This document shows, piece after piece, positions 1 through 10,671 of a stretch of DNA of 46,288 nucleotides. The stretch spans positions 1 through 46,288 of the forward strand of contig JAUNGU010000010.1 in the NCBI GenBank assembly GCA_030524315.1, written 5' to 3'. This DNA comes from Peptococcaceae bacterium (GTDB lineage Bacteria; Bacillota; Peptococcia; Peptococcales; Peptococcaceae). The position numbers and the translations under genes are program-made. Numbering within the stretch: position 1 is the stretch's first letter; each line of letters begins with the position of its first letter. The notes below the pieces were generated by a model that was not told the origin of the DNA, made no database searches, and worked only from the letters and a program-made list of their open reading frames with translations.

Positions 1-388
1 TTGGCAGCATGGTGCGGCCGTCTTTGATGTATGGGGCGACGCTGGCGGTTTTGGCTTGGCCATTGACGTAGTAGGTTTGCCAGCCGACGTAGAAATAGGC
101 TTCGGTGCCATTTTTGAAAACGCTGATCAGCTTCTTGCTGCCATCCCAGCTGACGCTGGCATCCATGGCCTCAGCCACAGCGCGCATCGGCAGGAAGGTA
201 CGACCGTTAACAATCTCCGGCTGTACATCCGTCGCCACATATGAACCGTCGACATGCACCGTCAATGGCGCGCCATGCTCGTAGGTCATCACATTGTCTG
301 CGTAAAACGGCCCATAAGCAAAGGCTGGCAGCGCCGTCAATCCCAACACTGCCACTGCAGCCAACAACAAATTGCGTAAACCTTTCAT
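1..388 (-). CDS. Secreted copper amine oxidase N-like (stalk) domain protein, partial at window edge
   Basis: The reading frame opens with an ATG at 388 and runs off the left edge, so only about the first 129 residues are present. The product begins with a signal peptide (MKGLRNLLL..., hydrophobic core, ALPAFA cleavage region). The copper amine oxidase N-terminal-like fold follows: the motifs GRTFLPMRAVAEAMD and VSWDGSKKLISV, then the start of a second copy (DGRTMLP). Such domains are small beta-rich stalks on extracellular proteins of Bacillota; despite the name they carry no oxidase activity. A GGGGAG ribosome site lies at about 398-405. The sequence is almost identical to the N-terminal part of the protein at 1991-2935, so the two are recent paralogues on either side of the ATPase gene. 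The C-terminal part, which would define the role, is outside the window. Confidence 0.85.
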   Translation of the reverse strand, partial: MKGLRNLLLAAVAVLGLTALPAFAYGPFYADNVMTYEHGAPLTVHVDGSYVATDVQPEIVNGRTFLPMRAVAEAMDASVSWDGSKKLISVFKNGTEAYFYVGWQTYYVNGQAKTASVAPYIKDGRTMLP

Positions 389-435
389 CGCTTGTCATCT
401 CCCCTGTTGTGATTAGCTTAGTGTAATTTAAGGAA

Positions 436-465
436 ATTATACCATAGCTGAATATCATATTTCAA
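436..465 (-). promoter_or_regulatory. Promoter of the partial stalk-domain gene
   Basis: On the minus strand a TTGAAA -35 box (460-465) is followed after 18 bases by TATAAT (436-441), which is preceded by TGG, so it is also an extended -10. It lies about 50 bases upstream of the ATG at 388. Seen directly; activity inferred. Confidence 0.7.
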
Positions 466-513
466 GAAAAGATGACAAAAAAGTCCATGCCGTCATGGCA
501 TGGATTGTCGCCG

Positions 514-1809
514 TCAAATACAGAACGCGGCATAGAGGGGCACGGTTTTTTTGCCGTCTTCGAGGCTGAAATTTTTGGTCGAGAGTTTGATGGCGTAGGC
601 TGGCGCGTAACGCTTGATGTAGGTGTTGAGGCTTTTGGCGCGGGTGTTGTCGGCAGCTTTGACCTCTATGGGGATGATCTCGCCGTCGCGCTGGATGATG
701 AAGTCGATCTCTGCCTCGCTCTTGGAATGCCAGTAGTAGGTGCGATGGCCATTGGCGATGAGCTGGGTCTGCACGTAGTTTTCGACCATGCCGCCCTTGA
801 ATTGGTTGAGATCGCCGCTGGCATAGAGAATGTCATCGGGATAGAGTTGGTCCTTGGCGGCCAAGAGACCCATGTCTGACATGTAGATTTTGAAATCGTC
901 GATGTCGATGACATTTTCCAGGGGCTTTGCAATCTGCTCGACGGCATAAACCCGCGAGACAATGCCCGAGAGCACGAGCCATTCGATAGCGTTCTCAAAC
1001 TCAGCGGCGCGGCCCCCTTGCTTGATGAGCTTGTAGCGAAAGCGAGTGTGCTTTTGCGAGAGCTGGGCGGTGATGCTGTTGTAGGTCAGGCAGGTTTTTT
1101 TGATTTCGTTTTCCTTGTTGTACTTGCTCATGTCGTTGAGATAGCTCTCGAGGATGCCGTTCTGGGTGTTGCGAATCAGGTTGTAGTCGCCCGTGGCTGC
1201 AAATTGCTGCACGCATTCCGGCATCCCGCCCACGAGGAGATACTGACGATAGCGGGCCAGCGCGTCCTCGTGCAGCGGCGCTGGCAGCGGCGCGTTGCTT
1301 TCAAAGCAAGCCTTGATTTGTGCGATGAGGAAGTCGTCGCCCATGGCGAGGAAGAATTCCTCCATGTCCATCGGCCCCATCGTCATAAAATCCACCTTGC
1401 CCACCGGAAAGGAGAAGGCGGTGCGATTGGTGGCTATGCCCAGGAGGCTCCCGGCGACGATGATGTGATAATCGGGCGCGAGCTCGCAAAAATATTTCAG
1501 CGACGTCAGCGCCCGCTCGCAAAGCTGCACCTCGTCAAAAAAGATCAGCGTCTTTTCAGCAATGATCGTCTGCCGCGACATTGCCGATAGCAGCGGCACG
1601 AGATAATCCGGCTCGATACGACCGGAAAACAGATCCCGAAGCGACGGATCGCTCTCAAAATTAAAATACGCCACGTTGTCATAGTGCGCACGGCCAAAGG
1701 CCAACACCGAATAGGTCTTGCCCACCTGCCGCGCGCCCTGAAGCACCAACGGCTTACGATAAGGACTGTCCTTCCACAGCGTCAACTTCTCTGCAATTTT
1801 TCTGTCCAT
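514..1809 (-). CDS. AAA-type ATPase with C-terminal DUF4143 / nuclease-like domain
   Basis: The protein has 431 residues when started at the ATG at 1809, which has an AAGGAGG site six bases upstream. A longer frame to 1848 has no such site. Near the N-terminus is a P-loop (GARQVGKT) and then a Walker B segment (LIFFDEVQ) and the sensor-like IIVAGSLLG. This is the layout of the DUF4143 family of predicted P-loop ATPases (AAA_14 plus DUF4143). Close to the C-terminus the pattern AEIDFIIQRDGEIIPIEVKA resembles the D...ExK core of PD-(D/E)XK nucleases. The family's cellular role is not established; members are abundant, often multicopy, and sometimes placed near toxin-antitoxin or surface genes. 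Here it sits between two copies of a surface-protein gene. Only the ATPase fold is confidently assigned. Confidence 0.85.
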   Translation of the reverse strand: MDRKIAEKLTLWKDSPYRKPLVLQGARQVGKTYSVLAFGRAHYDNVAYFNFESDPSLRDLFSGRIEPDYLVPLLSAMSRQTIIAEKTLIFFDEVQLCERALTSLKYFCELAPDYHIIVAGSLLGIATNRTAFSFPVGKVDFMTMGPMDMEEFFLAMGDDFLIAQIKACFESNAPLPAPLHEDALARYRQYLLVGGMPECVQQFAATGDYNLIRNTQNGILESYLNDMSKYNKENEIKKTCLTYNSITAQLSQKHTRFRYKLIKQGGRAAEFENAIEWLVLSGIVSRVYAVEQIAKPLENVIDIDDFKIYMSDMGLLAAKDQLYPDDILYASGDLNQFKGGMVENYVQTQLIANGHRTYYWHSKSEAEIDFIIQRDGEIIPIEVKAADNTRAKSLNTYIKRYAPAYAIKLSTKNFSLEDGKKTVPLYAAFCI

Positions 1810-1836
1810 CACACGCCTCCTTTCTAAGATGAGTTG

Positions 1837-1842
1837 ATTATA
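1837..1842 (-). promoter_or_regulatory. Extended -10 promoter of the DUF4143 ATPase
   Basis: TGC-TATAAT on the minus strand lies 27 bases upstream of the ATG at 1809. No good -35 is seen; the place where it should be (about 1860-1865) is occupied by the left arm of the inverted repeat 1850-1865, so that arm could act as an operator. Confidence 0.55.
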
Positions 1843-1849
1843 GCACAAG

Positions 1850-1935
1850 TTCGTCAGATTTAGTGTGATTTTTCATCTATAATCTACATGGTTCTATGTG
1901 AATTCTCCGGAATTTTTCGCACTAAATCTGACGAA
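1850..1935. repeat. 16-bp perfect inverted repeat with 54-bp spacer
   Basis: TTCGTCAGATTTAGTG at 1850-1865 is matched by its exact reverse complement at 1920-1935; two of the next three inward bases also match. The left arm overlaps the -35 zone of the ATPase gene. The spacer holds a smaller dyad (acat...atgt) and a TATAAT on the plus strand (1878-1883). It could be a paired operator, a folded leader or a remnant of a small mobile repeat. Confidence 0.6.
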
Positions 1936-1939
1936 TACA

Positions 1940-1988
1940 AAAAACCGACGACGAGCGGATCAAGAAGGTCCGCTCGCCGTCGGTTTTT
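1940..1988 (-). terminator. Rho-independent terminator of the stalk-domain gene
   Basis: An interrupted stem (ACCGACG-ACGAGCGGA paired with TCCGCTCG-CCGTCGGT) is followed by a T-rich tract on the minus strand, just past the stop codon at 1991. Confidence 0.85.
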
Positions 1989-1990
1989 GC

Positions 1991-2935
1991 TTAGCCGATG
2001 CGTTTGTAAAAGTCGTTATGTTCATAATACATCGGTGTTGGTGGGCCACCGTATCCATATGTAGTATAGCCTGTCAAAAGCAAATCCTTACCACTATTCT
2101 GCAAATGATATGCTCTAATCCCGGAATTATCCCAAATGCCCCCATAATAATATACAAACCCCCTCTCGTTTTCCGTTATCGTAAATCCATCGGAAGCGTC
2201 AGTTATATTTCCTGTACGAATCCAAACAGACCGTCCTGGATACTCTGCAGACACATCAATAATCACTGCATGTTTTTGGCCATTGGCCATTTTGGAGACG
2301 AAGAAATAGTTATAATATTTTGTTCCACTCTCAACCGGAAAATCCCAGATAAATTCTCCATACCATGTCCCTACGCCCTGCTCAGTCGGCGCCACATAGT
2401 ATTTCTCTACAAGCCAGCGCATATCACTAGGAATATCTGACGGAATGGTTGGAGGAGTCGCCAGAGGACCACCGGTGTAAATATCCACACTGGCATTGCG
2501 GCCATCCCAGTTGACTTGCGAGCCCAGGGCTTGGGCAAAGTCGCGGATTGGTAGCATGGTGCGGCCGTCTTTGATATACGGCGCGACGCTGGCGGTTTTG
2601 GCTTGGCCGTTGACGTAGTAGGTTTGCCAGCCAAGGTAGAAATAGGCCTCGGTGCCATTCTTGAACACGCTGATGAGTTTCTTGCTGCCATCCCAGCTGA
2701 CGCTGGCATCCATAGCCTCAGCCACAGCACGCATCGGCAGGAAGGTGCGACCGCTGACAATCTCCGGCTGTACATCCGTCGCCACATATGAACCGTCGAC
2801 ATGCACCGTGAGCGGTGCGCCGTTCTCGTAAGTCATCACATCATCCGCATAGAACGGTCCATAGGCAAAGGCTGGTAGCGCCGTCAATCCCACAGCCACC
2901 ACCGCGCCCAACAACAAATTGCGTAAACCTTTCAT
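1991..2935 (-). CDS. Secreted protein with two copper amine oxidase N-like domains
   Basis: The 314-residue product starts with a signal peptide (MKGLRNLLLGAVVAVGLTALPAFA). Two stalk-type half-repeats follow (GRTFLPMRAVAEAMDASVSWDG and DGRTMLPIRDFAQALGSQVNWDG, ending near residue 152), then a proline/serine linker (GGPLATPPTIPSDIPSD) and a C-terminal domain of about 140 residues rich in Tyr and Trp that I do not recognise. It is predicted to be exported and to act outside the cell. The start at 2935 has GGAGATGACAAG upstream, the same leader as in the partial paralogue at 1-388. No catalytic motif is visible in the C-terminal domain, so function is unknown beyond extracellular location. Confidence 0.85.
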   Translation of the reverse strand: MKGLRNLLLGAVVAVGLTALPAFAYGPFYADDVMTYENGAPLTVHVDGSYVATDVQPEIVSGRTFLPMRAVAEAMDASVSWDGSKKLISVFKNGTEAYFYLGWQTYYVNGQAKTASVAPYIKDGRTMLPIRDFAQALGSQVNWDGRNASVDIYTGGPLATPPTIPSDIPSDMRWLVEKYYVAPTEQGVGTWYGEFIWDFPVESGTKYYNYFFVSKMANGQKHAVIIDVSAEYPGRSVWIRTGNITDASDGFTITENERGFVYYYGGIWDNSGIRAYHLQNSGKDLLLTGYTTYGYGGPPTPMYYEHNDFYKRIG

Positions 2936-2986
2936 CGCTTGTCATCTCCTTTTTTCTTGCGAATTCCGATAATATTATTTACTGAT

Positions 2987-3016
2987 AGCATATCATGATT
3001 GCAGTATAAATTGCAA
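2987..3016 (-). promoter_or_regulatory. Probable promoter of the second stalk-domain gene
   Basis: TTGCAA (3011-3016) and TATGCT (2987-2992) are separated by 18 bases on the minus strand, the same spacing as in the paralogous gene at the left edge. Confidence 0.45.
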
Positions 3017-3040
3017 GAAAATTCACTATTATTACAGTAA

Positions 3041-3069
3041 AAAAACCGCCGTCGATTGCTCGACGGCGG
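3041..3069 (-). terminator. Terminator after the gamma-carbonic-anhydrase-like gene
   Basis: A ten-base-pair perfect stem (CCGCCGTCGA / TCGACGGCGG, loop of four) is followed by seven T on the minus strand. Confidence 0.9.
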
Positions 3070-3076
3070 CAGATTC

Positions 3077-3550
3077 TTATTCGACTTTGTCCAGCTCGCG
3101 CTGGGCGAGGGCGACGTAGCAGGTGGCGTTGTCGCGGGTGGCTTGGAGTTGGTCGTCTGTGACCTCGCCGCGGATTTTGGCGGGCAGGCCCATGACCATG
3201 GAGCGCGGCGGGATCTCGACACCGCCGGTGACGACGGCGCCTGCGGCGACGATGCTGCCTGCGCCGATGTGGGCGCCGTTGAGGACAATGGCGCCCATGC
3301 CGATGAGGACGTCGTCGTCGATGGTGCAGCTGTGGACGACGGCGCGGTGGCCGATGGTGACGCCTGCGCCAATGGTGAGGGGCAGATCCTCGTCAACGTG
3401 GAGGACGCAGCCGTCCTGGATGTTGCTTGCGCGGCCGACGCTGATTGGCGCCTCGTCGCCACGGATGACGGCGTAATGCCAGACGCTCACATCGTCGGCG
3501 AGGGTGACGTCGCCGGTGATGATGCTGTCCTTACTTTTGTAATATGCCAT
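3077..3550 (-). CDS. Gamma-carbonic anhydrase family (left-handed beta-helix hexapeptide) protein
   Basis: The protein has 157 residues and is built almost entirely of hexapeptide repeats ([LIV]-G-x-x-x-x), as in the trimeric left-handed beta-helix proteins of the gamma-carbonic anhydrase / PaaY / YrdA family. The likely zinc-binding histidines are visible in CVLHVDEDLPLTIG and in IGHRAVVHSCTI. Many members of this family bind zinc without proven anhydrase activity, so hydration of CO2 is plausible but not certain. It starts with ATG at 3550 (AAGGAAGATT upstream) and stands alone between its own terminator and the tRNA cluster. A true beta-class carbonic anhydrase is also encoded at 42836-43393. 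Confidence 0.88.
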   Translation of the reverse strand: MAYYKSKDSIITGDVTLADDVSVWHYAVIRGDEAPISVGRASNIQDGCVLHVDEDLPLTIGAGVTIGHRAVVHSCTIDDDVLIGMGAIVLNGAHIGAGSIVAAGAVVTGGVEIPPRSMVMGLPAKIRGEVTDDQLQATRDNATCYVALAQRELDKVE

Positions 3551-3582
3551 GGAAAATCTTCCTTTCTAAATGGACAATATAA

Positions 3583-3615
3583 GAAAAAAGACCGAAGGAC
3601 AATGTCCTTCGGTCT
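3583..3615 (-). terminator. Terminator of the tRNA cluster
   Basis: An 11-bp perfect stem (GACCGAAGGAC / GTCCTTCGGTC) with a three-base loop and a T-run on the minus strand, directly after tRNA-Arg. Confidence 0.9.
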
Positions 3616-3620
3616 GCTTC

Positions 3621-3694
3621 CGCGCTGTAAGGGATTCGAACCCCTGGCCTTTTGGTCCGTAGCCAAACGCTCTATCCAGCTGAGCTAACAGCGC
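3621..3694 (-). tRNA. tRNA-Arg (anticodon ACG)
   Basis: On the minus strand the cloverleaf is complete: acceptor GCGCTGT paired with ACAGCGC, D-arm with AGCTCAGCTGGAT, anticodon stem TTTGG/CCAAA with loop CTACGGA (anticodon ACG), and T-arm GGGTTCGAATCCC. The length is 74 bases. The 3' CCA is not encoded. Confidence 0.95.
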
Positions 3695-3697
3695 CTA

Positions 3698-3784
3698 CGG
3701 AGAGAGAGGGATTCGAACCCTCGATACGGTTTCCCGTATACTCCCTTAGCAGGGGAGCACCTTCGGCCTCTCGGTCATCTCTCC
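3698..3784 (-). tRNA. tRNA-Ser (anticodon GCU)
   Basis: Acceptor GGAGAGA/TCTCTCC, anticodon stem CTCCC/GGGAG with loop CTGCTAA (anticodon GCT in DNA), a long variable arm (TATACGGGAAACCGTA) typical of serine tRNAs, and a T-arm with GGTTCGAATCC. It lies three bases upstream of tRNA-Arg on the same strand. Confidence 0.95.
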
Positions 3785-3855
3785 TCGCCATAACAGAACC
3801 TATTATAGCGCGCGATGCGAATCGTGTCAACACTTTTTTGCGGAGACTTTTGTAA

Positions 3856-3942
3856 CGGAGGAGGTGGGATTCGAACCCACGGAACCCGTGAAGATTCAAC
3901 GGTTTTCAAGACCGCCTCCTTAAACCGCTCGGACACCCCTCC
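3856..3942 (-). tRNA. tRNA-Ser (anticodon UGA)
   Basis: Acceptor GGAGGGG paired with CTCCTCC (one G-T wobble), anticodon stem GCGGT/ACCGT with loop CTTGAAA (anticodon TGA), a long variable arm and a T-arm GTGGGTTCGAATCCCAC. It is first of three same-strand tRNA genes, probably one transcript. Confidence 0.95.
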
Positions 3943-4015
3943 AGAAAACAAGATTAATTATACAAGGTGTCCGCCCAAGCGTCAACAATAATTCACTGCT
4001 TCTATTCTCTTGATG

Positions 4016-4447
4016 TTACTTTTTTAAGTCGATGGGACCGTCCACACAGGCAAATTCCACAAAGGTTTCCAGCGTCCCGCTCATATTGTTGCTGATGTTT
4101 TCCAGCTGGGTGGTGATGGTCAGGATGTTGTCGTCCAAATTGACGGCATCCAGACGTTCACCGAGGATGGCAATGGAACGTTCGTAGAAGCTCGGATTGC
4201 TAAAGCATTCGTGCCACTCTTTGTCGTCCTCCAAGCCTTTTTGGAAGGTGTGAAAATCGGCCTTGGCCAGCTCGAGGAGCTCGCGGGTCTCGGCAGCTGT
4301 TTTTTTGTCCATTTCATTTTGGCTTGGCGAATAGGAAAAAATATTCAGGCAGCCGCTTTTTTTGATCTCACGAAGCTTGGTGATCAAATCATCGAGACGC
4401 ACGGAACAGCTTTTGGCGGGTTCTAATAATGATGCATGAATTGGCAT
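4016..4447 (-). CDS. Small hypothetical protein
   Basis: The frame encodes 143 residues from an ATG at 4447 with a strong AAAGGAGGG site eight or nine bases upstream, which supports it as a real gene. No signal peptide or membrane segment is visible. The sequence is acidic and mostly helical in character (for example TAAETRELLELAKADFHTFQKGLEDDKEW), with a few Cys and Trp but no motif I recognise. It is alone between the tRNA cluster and uvrA on the same strand. The 5' leader carries an 8-bp inverted repeat (4479-4513) that might be regulatory. Function unknown. Confidence 0.65.
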   Translation of the reverse strand: MPIHASLLEPAKSCSVRLDDLITKLREIKKSGCLNIFSYSPSQNEMDKKTAAETRELLELAKADFHTFQKGLEDDKEWHECFSNPSFYERSIAILGERLDAVNLDDNILTITTQLENISNNMSGTLETFVEFACVDGPIDLKK

Positions 4448-4478
4448 GGTAAAACCCTCCTTTCTAACAAGGTCTGCT

Positions 4479-4513
4479 GCTCATATACGAGTGATAACGA
4501 TTCTAATATGAGC
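4479..4513. promoter_or_regulatory. Inverted repeat in the leader of the small hypothetical gene
   Basis: GCTCATAT (4479-4486) and ATATGAGC (4506-4513) are perfect complements with a 19-base loop, 30 to 65 bases upstream of the ATG at 4447. It may be an operator or a hairpin in the leader RNA. Confidence 0.4.
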
Positions 4514-4603
4514 ATTTTTATTCTAACATATAAGGCTTTGCTATGCTGTCATTTTGCGACTGTTTTTCGTGATTTGTCACCAATTCCTACCAACTAACGG
4601 CAG

Positions 4604-7432
<2,829 letters not shown>

Positions 7433-7441
7433 AATACACCT

Positions 7442-9421
7442 CTATTTCTTATCCATGGCCTGGATGCGTCGGATTTCGTCACGCAGCTCGGCCGCAATTT
7501 CGAATTCGAGATTTTTTGCCGCATCCTTCATGGCCTTCTCCAAGAGCAGCAAATGCTGCTTGCGGCCCTTGGCATCGGCGGGCACCTCGCGGCTGAGATA
7601 TTGTGGCGATTCCTCTGCCACCGCCTTGAGAGGGCTGATGTCCTCGCGCACGTCCTTGCGCACGGTCTTTGGCACAATGCCATGGGCGGCGTTGTAGGCC
7701 ATCTGCAGCTCGCGGCGACGCGCCGTTTCGTCGATGGCGCGCTGCATCGAGCCGGTGATATGATCGGCATACATGACAACCTCGCCGCCGGCGTTACGCG
7801 CCGCGCGGCCAATGGTCTGGATCATCGAGCGCTCACTGCGCAAAAAGCCTTCCTTGTCGGCGTCGATGATGGCCACCAGCGACACCTCCGGCAGGTCAAG
7901 CCCTTCGCGCAGCAGGTTGATGCCCACGAGGACGTCAAATTCGCCCAGGCGCAAATCGCGCAGAATGTCCATGCGCTCCAGGGCCTTGATTTCTGAGTGG
8001 AGATAGCGCGCCGCCACCCCGGCGTTGACGAGATAATCGGTGAGGTCCTCGGCCATGCGCTTGGTCAGCGTCGTCACAAGGACGCGCTCATCGCGGTCGA
8101 TGCGCCCACGCACGCGATCCAGGAGATCGTCGATCTGCCCGGCAATCGGGCAGACCTCGATGGTTGGGTCGAGAAGCCCCGTTGGGCGAATGATCTGCTC
8201 GACGACCTGCTCGCTGTGGGAAAGCTCGTAGTCGCCGGGCGTCGCCGAGACGTAGATGGTCTGATGCACCTTCTCCTCGAATTCCTCAAAATGCAGCGGC
8301 CGGTTGTCCAGCGCCGAGGGCAGGCGAAAGCCGTGCTCGACGAGGTTTTCCTTGCGCGAGCGGTCACCTGCAAACATGCCGCCAATTTGCGGCACGGCGA
8401 CGTGGCTCTCGTCAATGAAGGTAATGAAGTCCGGCGGGAAAAAGTCCAAGAGCGTATCCGGCGTGCTCCCCGGCGCGCGGCCCGACAGAGGCTGGGCGTA
8501 GTTTTCGACGCCGGAGCAATAGCCCACCTCGCGCAGCATCTCAAGATCATAGCGGGTGCGCTGCTCGAGGCGCTGGGCTTCGAGGAGCTTGCCATTGTCC
8601 TTGAGCTCGGCGAGGCGCGATTCGAGCTCCGTCTCAATATTTTCGATGGCCGTGTCCATGTATTCGGGATCGGTCACATAGTGGGTGTTTGGATAAATGC
8701 TCACATGGCTGCGTTCGCCGAGGACCTTGCCTGTGAGGTTGTCAAATTCGCTGATGCGGTCGATTTCGTCGCCGAAAAATTCGATGCGAATCCCGCAATC
8801 GCTGCTCGACGACGGCATGACCTCCACCGAATCGCCACGCACGCGGAAGGCCCCGCGCTTGAAATCAATGTCGTTGCGCTCGTACTGAATCTCGATGAGC
8901 TTGCGCAGCACATCGTCGCGTTCGATTTCCTGACCCGGGCGCAGATTGAGCACCTCGTTGCGGTAAAATTCCGGCGAGCCCAAGCCGTAGATGCAGCTGA
9001 CCGAAGCGATGATGATGACGTCGCGCCGTTCGAGCAGCGACGCCGTCGCCGAATGGCGCAGCTTTTCGATGGTCTCGTTGATCTGGGCGTCCTTTTCGAT
9101 GTAGGTGTCGGTCTGGGCGACGTAGGCCTCTGGCTGATAATAGTCGTAGTAGCTGACAAAATATTCCACGGCATTGTTTGGAAAGAATGCCTTAAATTCG
9201 CTGTAGAGCTGGGCGGCGAGGGTTTTGTTCGGCTCAAAAATCAGCGCCGGACGGTTGGCCTTGGCAATGATGTTGGCCATGGTGAAGGTTTTGCCACTGC
9301 CCGTCACCCCCAAGAGGGTCTGTCGGTGATAGCCCAAATTGAGCCCTTCAAATAATGCGTCAATCGCTTCCGGCTGATCGCCTGTCGGCGCAAAAGGCGC
9401 CACCAATTCAAAATCTGCCAT
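7442..9421 (-). CDS. uvrB: Excinuclease ABC subunit B
   Basis: UvrB is the helicase-like subunit that verifies damage and recruits UvrC. The protein has 659 residues from the ATG at 9421; a GTG at 9430 is also in frame, but the GGAAGGGAG site is better spaced for the ATG. Visible landmarks are the P-loop GVTGSGKT near residue 40, the beta-hairpin region [11 protein letters not shown], the DEAD-like [11 protein letters not shown], helicase motifs GLDLPEV and QTIGRAARN, and the C-terminal UVR motif that binds UvrC ([14 protein letters not shown]). It is transcribed ahead of uvrA. Confidence 0.98.
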   Translation of the reverse strand: MADFELVAPFAPTGDQPEAIDALFEGLNLGYHRQTLLGVTGSGKTFTMANIIAKANRPALIFEPNKTLAAQLYSEFKAFFPNNAVEYFVSYYDYYQPEAYVAQTDTYIEKDAQINETIEKLRHSATASLLERRDVIIIASVSCIYGLGSPEFYRNEVLNLRPGQEIERDDVLRKLIEIQYERNDIDFKRGAFRVRGDSVEVMPSSSSDCGIRIEFFGDEIDRISEFDNLTGKVLGERSHVSIYPNTHYVTDPEYMDTAIENIETELESRLAELKDNGKLLEAQRLEQRTRYDLEMLREVGYCSGVENYAQPLSGRAPGSTPDTLLDFFPPDFITFIDESHVAVPQIGGMFAGDRSRKENLVEHGFRLPSALDNRPLHFEEFEEKVHQTIYVSATPGDYELSHSEQVVEQIIRPTGLLDPTIEVCPIAGQIDDLLDRVRGRIDRDERVLVTTLTKRMAEDLTDYLVNAGVAARYLHSEIKALERMDILRDLRLGEFDVLVGINLLREGLDLPEVSLVAIIDADKEGFLRSERSMIQTIGRAARNAGGEVVMYADHITGSMQRAIDETARRRELQMAYNAAHGIVPKTVRKDVREDISPLKAVAEESPQYLSREVPADAKGRKQHLLLLEKAMKDAAKNLEFEIAAELRDEIRRIQAMDKK

Positions 9422-9454
9422 TGCGCACACTCCCTTCCATTATTCTGTCCCTCT

Positions 9455-9483
9455 AGTCTATCCCATTATCCCTGATCTGCAAA
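9455..9483 (-). promoter_or_regulatory. Probable uvrBA promoter
   Basis: TTTGCA (9478-9483) and TAGACT (9455-9460) with a 17-base spacer on the minus strand, about 35 bases upstream of the uvrB ATG. No clear LexA-type dyad was recognised next to it. Confidence 0.5.
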
Positions 9484-9536
9484 GTCCAATTATAAAAATC
9501 TCGCACGAAAATTCGCCGTCCAAAAATTTTGCGCAC

Positions 9537-9567
9537 AAAAAAGGAGGCTGCCCGCGGACAGTCTCCG
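9537..9567 (-). terminator. Terminator after the thioredoxin-reductase-like gene
   Basis: A GGAGGCTGCCC / GGACAGTCTCC stem with one mismatch and one wobble, followed by a six-T run on the minus strand. Confidence 0.8.
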
Positions 9568-9574
9568 GAAAATT

Positions 9575-10471
9575 TTACATGGCGGCGTTGATGGCGGCAA
9601 TGGCACCGTCGGCGACGGCCGTGGCCCCTTGGCGCACCTGCTTGACGCGAATGTCACCAGCGGCGTAGACGCCCGGCAGCACCGTTTGCATTTTTTCGTC
9701 GACAGGAATGAAGCCATTTTCCAGCGGAAGCTCTGTGAAAAGGCGCGTGTTTGGCACCGACCCGGCGTAGACAAAGACACCGCAGCCAGGGTCCATGATC
9801 GTTTCTGTCTGGCCCTCGCCGTCGATGAGCTCGAGGCCTTCGACGCGGTCGCTGCCATAGATGGCGTGGAGCTGCTGGCCCAGGGCGAGATGAATGTTGT
9901 CCTTGGCGGCCACCTTGTCCTGAAATTCGCGGACGCAGCCGAGCTTGTCTTCAAAATGGATGATGGTGACGCTTTTGGCAATGTCGGCCAGATAGAGGGC
10001 TTCCTTGACGGCGCCGTCGGCCCCGCCGATGACGTAGACATTTTTGCCGGCAAAGCGCGGACCGTCGGTGGCGGCGTTGAGGTTGATGCCGATGCCGTCG
10101 AGGGCCGCCTCGCCGTCGACGCCGAGACGACGCGGCGTGGTGCCGCAGGCGATGATGACCTTTGGCGCGACGTAGAGATTTTCAGCCGTCTGCACCGTCT
10201 TGGCCTCGCCCTTGAGCTCGACCTTGGTGACTTCTTCGTAGACAATGTCGACGCCCGCATCCAGGGCCTGCTTTTTGAGGCGCTCGGCAAAGCTCTTGCC
10301 GGTTTCGTTGTCGGTGATGGCCGCGTAATGGGTCACCGTCGAGACAGAGCCAATGAGGCCGCCGACGGCTGCCTTTTCGAGAATGACCGTCTTTTTGCCG
10401 CGGCTGGTGGCGTAAATCCCTGCGCTGATCCCTGCCGGGCCGCCACCGATGATGATAATATCGTAAACCAT
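9575..10471 (-). CDS. Thioredoxin-reductase-like FAD/NAD(P)H flavoprotein lacking the CxxC
   Basis: The 298-residue protein has the thioredoxin reductase fold: N-terminal FAD site IIIIGGGPAG (residues 5-14), central nucleotide-binding segment VYVIGGADGAV (145-155), and C-terminal FAD motif GVYAAGDIR with QGATAVADGAIAA. The expected redox-active CATC-DG stretch is replaced by NAATDG (132-137), so no disulfide couple is present there. It cannot reduce thioredoxin by the usual route; it may be a ferredoxin/NAD(P)H reductase or a diaphorase-like enzyme. The second Rossmann motif is also altered (GGADGA). The start at 10471 follows an AGGAGG site; the frame is open further upstream but without support. 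The gene is monocistronic. Confidence 0.85.
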   Translation of the reverse strand: MVYDIIIIGGGPAGISAGIYATSRGKKTVILEKAAVGGLIGSVSTVTHYAAITDNETGKSFAERLKKQALDAGVDIVYEEVTKVELKGEAKTVQTAENLYVAPKVIIACGTTPRRLGVDGEAALDGIGINLNAATDGPRFAGKNVYVIGGADGAVKEALYLADIAKSVTIIHFEDKLGCVREFQDKVAAKDNIHLALGQQLHAIYGSDRVEGLELIDGEGQTETIMDPGCGVFVYAGSVPNTRLFTELPLENGFIPVDEKMQTVLPGVYAAGDIRVKQVRQGATAVADGAIAAINAAM

Positions 10472-10573
10472 GTGATTCCTCCTAGATTCATAAATTCGCA
10501 GGTGTGCGGCAACAGCCGCCAGGCAATGCACCCACGCGTCGTGACAAGATGAATCCAGCTTGTTGACAGAGAT

Positions 10574-10579
10574 ATCATA
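10574..10579 (-). promoter_or_regulatory. Extended -10 of the thioredoxin-reductase-like gene
   Basis: TGC-TATGAT on the minus strand, leaving a leader of about 100 bases before the ATG at 10471. The leader contains a short GGCGGC/GCCGC(C) hairpin. No convincing -35 box. Confidence 0.4.
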
Positions 10580-10639
10580 GCACTTCACCAGGCTATTGAA
10601 TAGTAGCAAACAGTCGCCCAATCCCGACGATGGCGCAAA

Positions 10640-10663
10640 AAAACGACCGTCCGCAGACGGTCG
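10640..10663 (-). terminator. Terminator of the CGGC-domain gene
   Basis: Perfect 8-bp stem CGACCGTC/GACGGTCG with a CGCA loop, followed by a run of seven T on the minus strand. Confidence 0.9.
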
Positions 10664-10671
10664 CTCGTGAC

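Noticed and set aside
7997-9355. Long plus-strand open frame over uvrB
   Set aside because: Shadow of uvrB, with no motifs or ribosome site.
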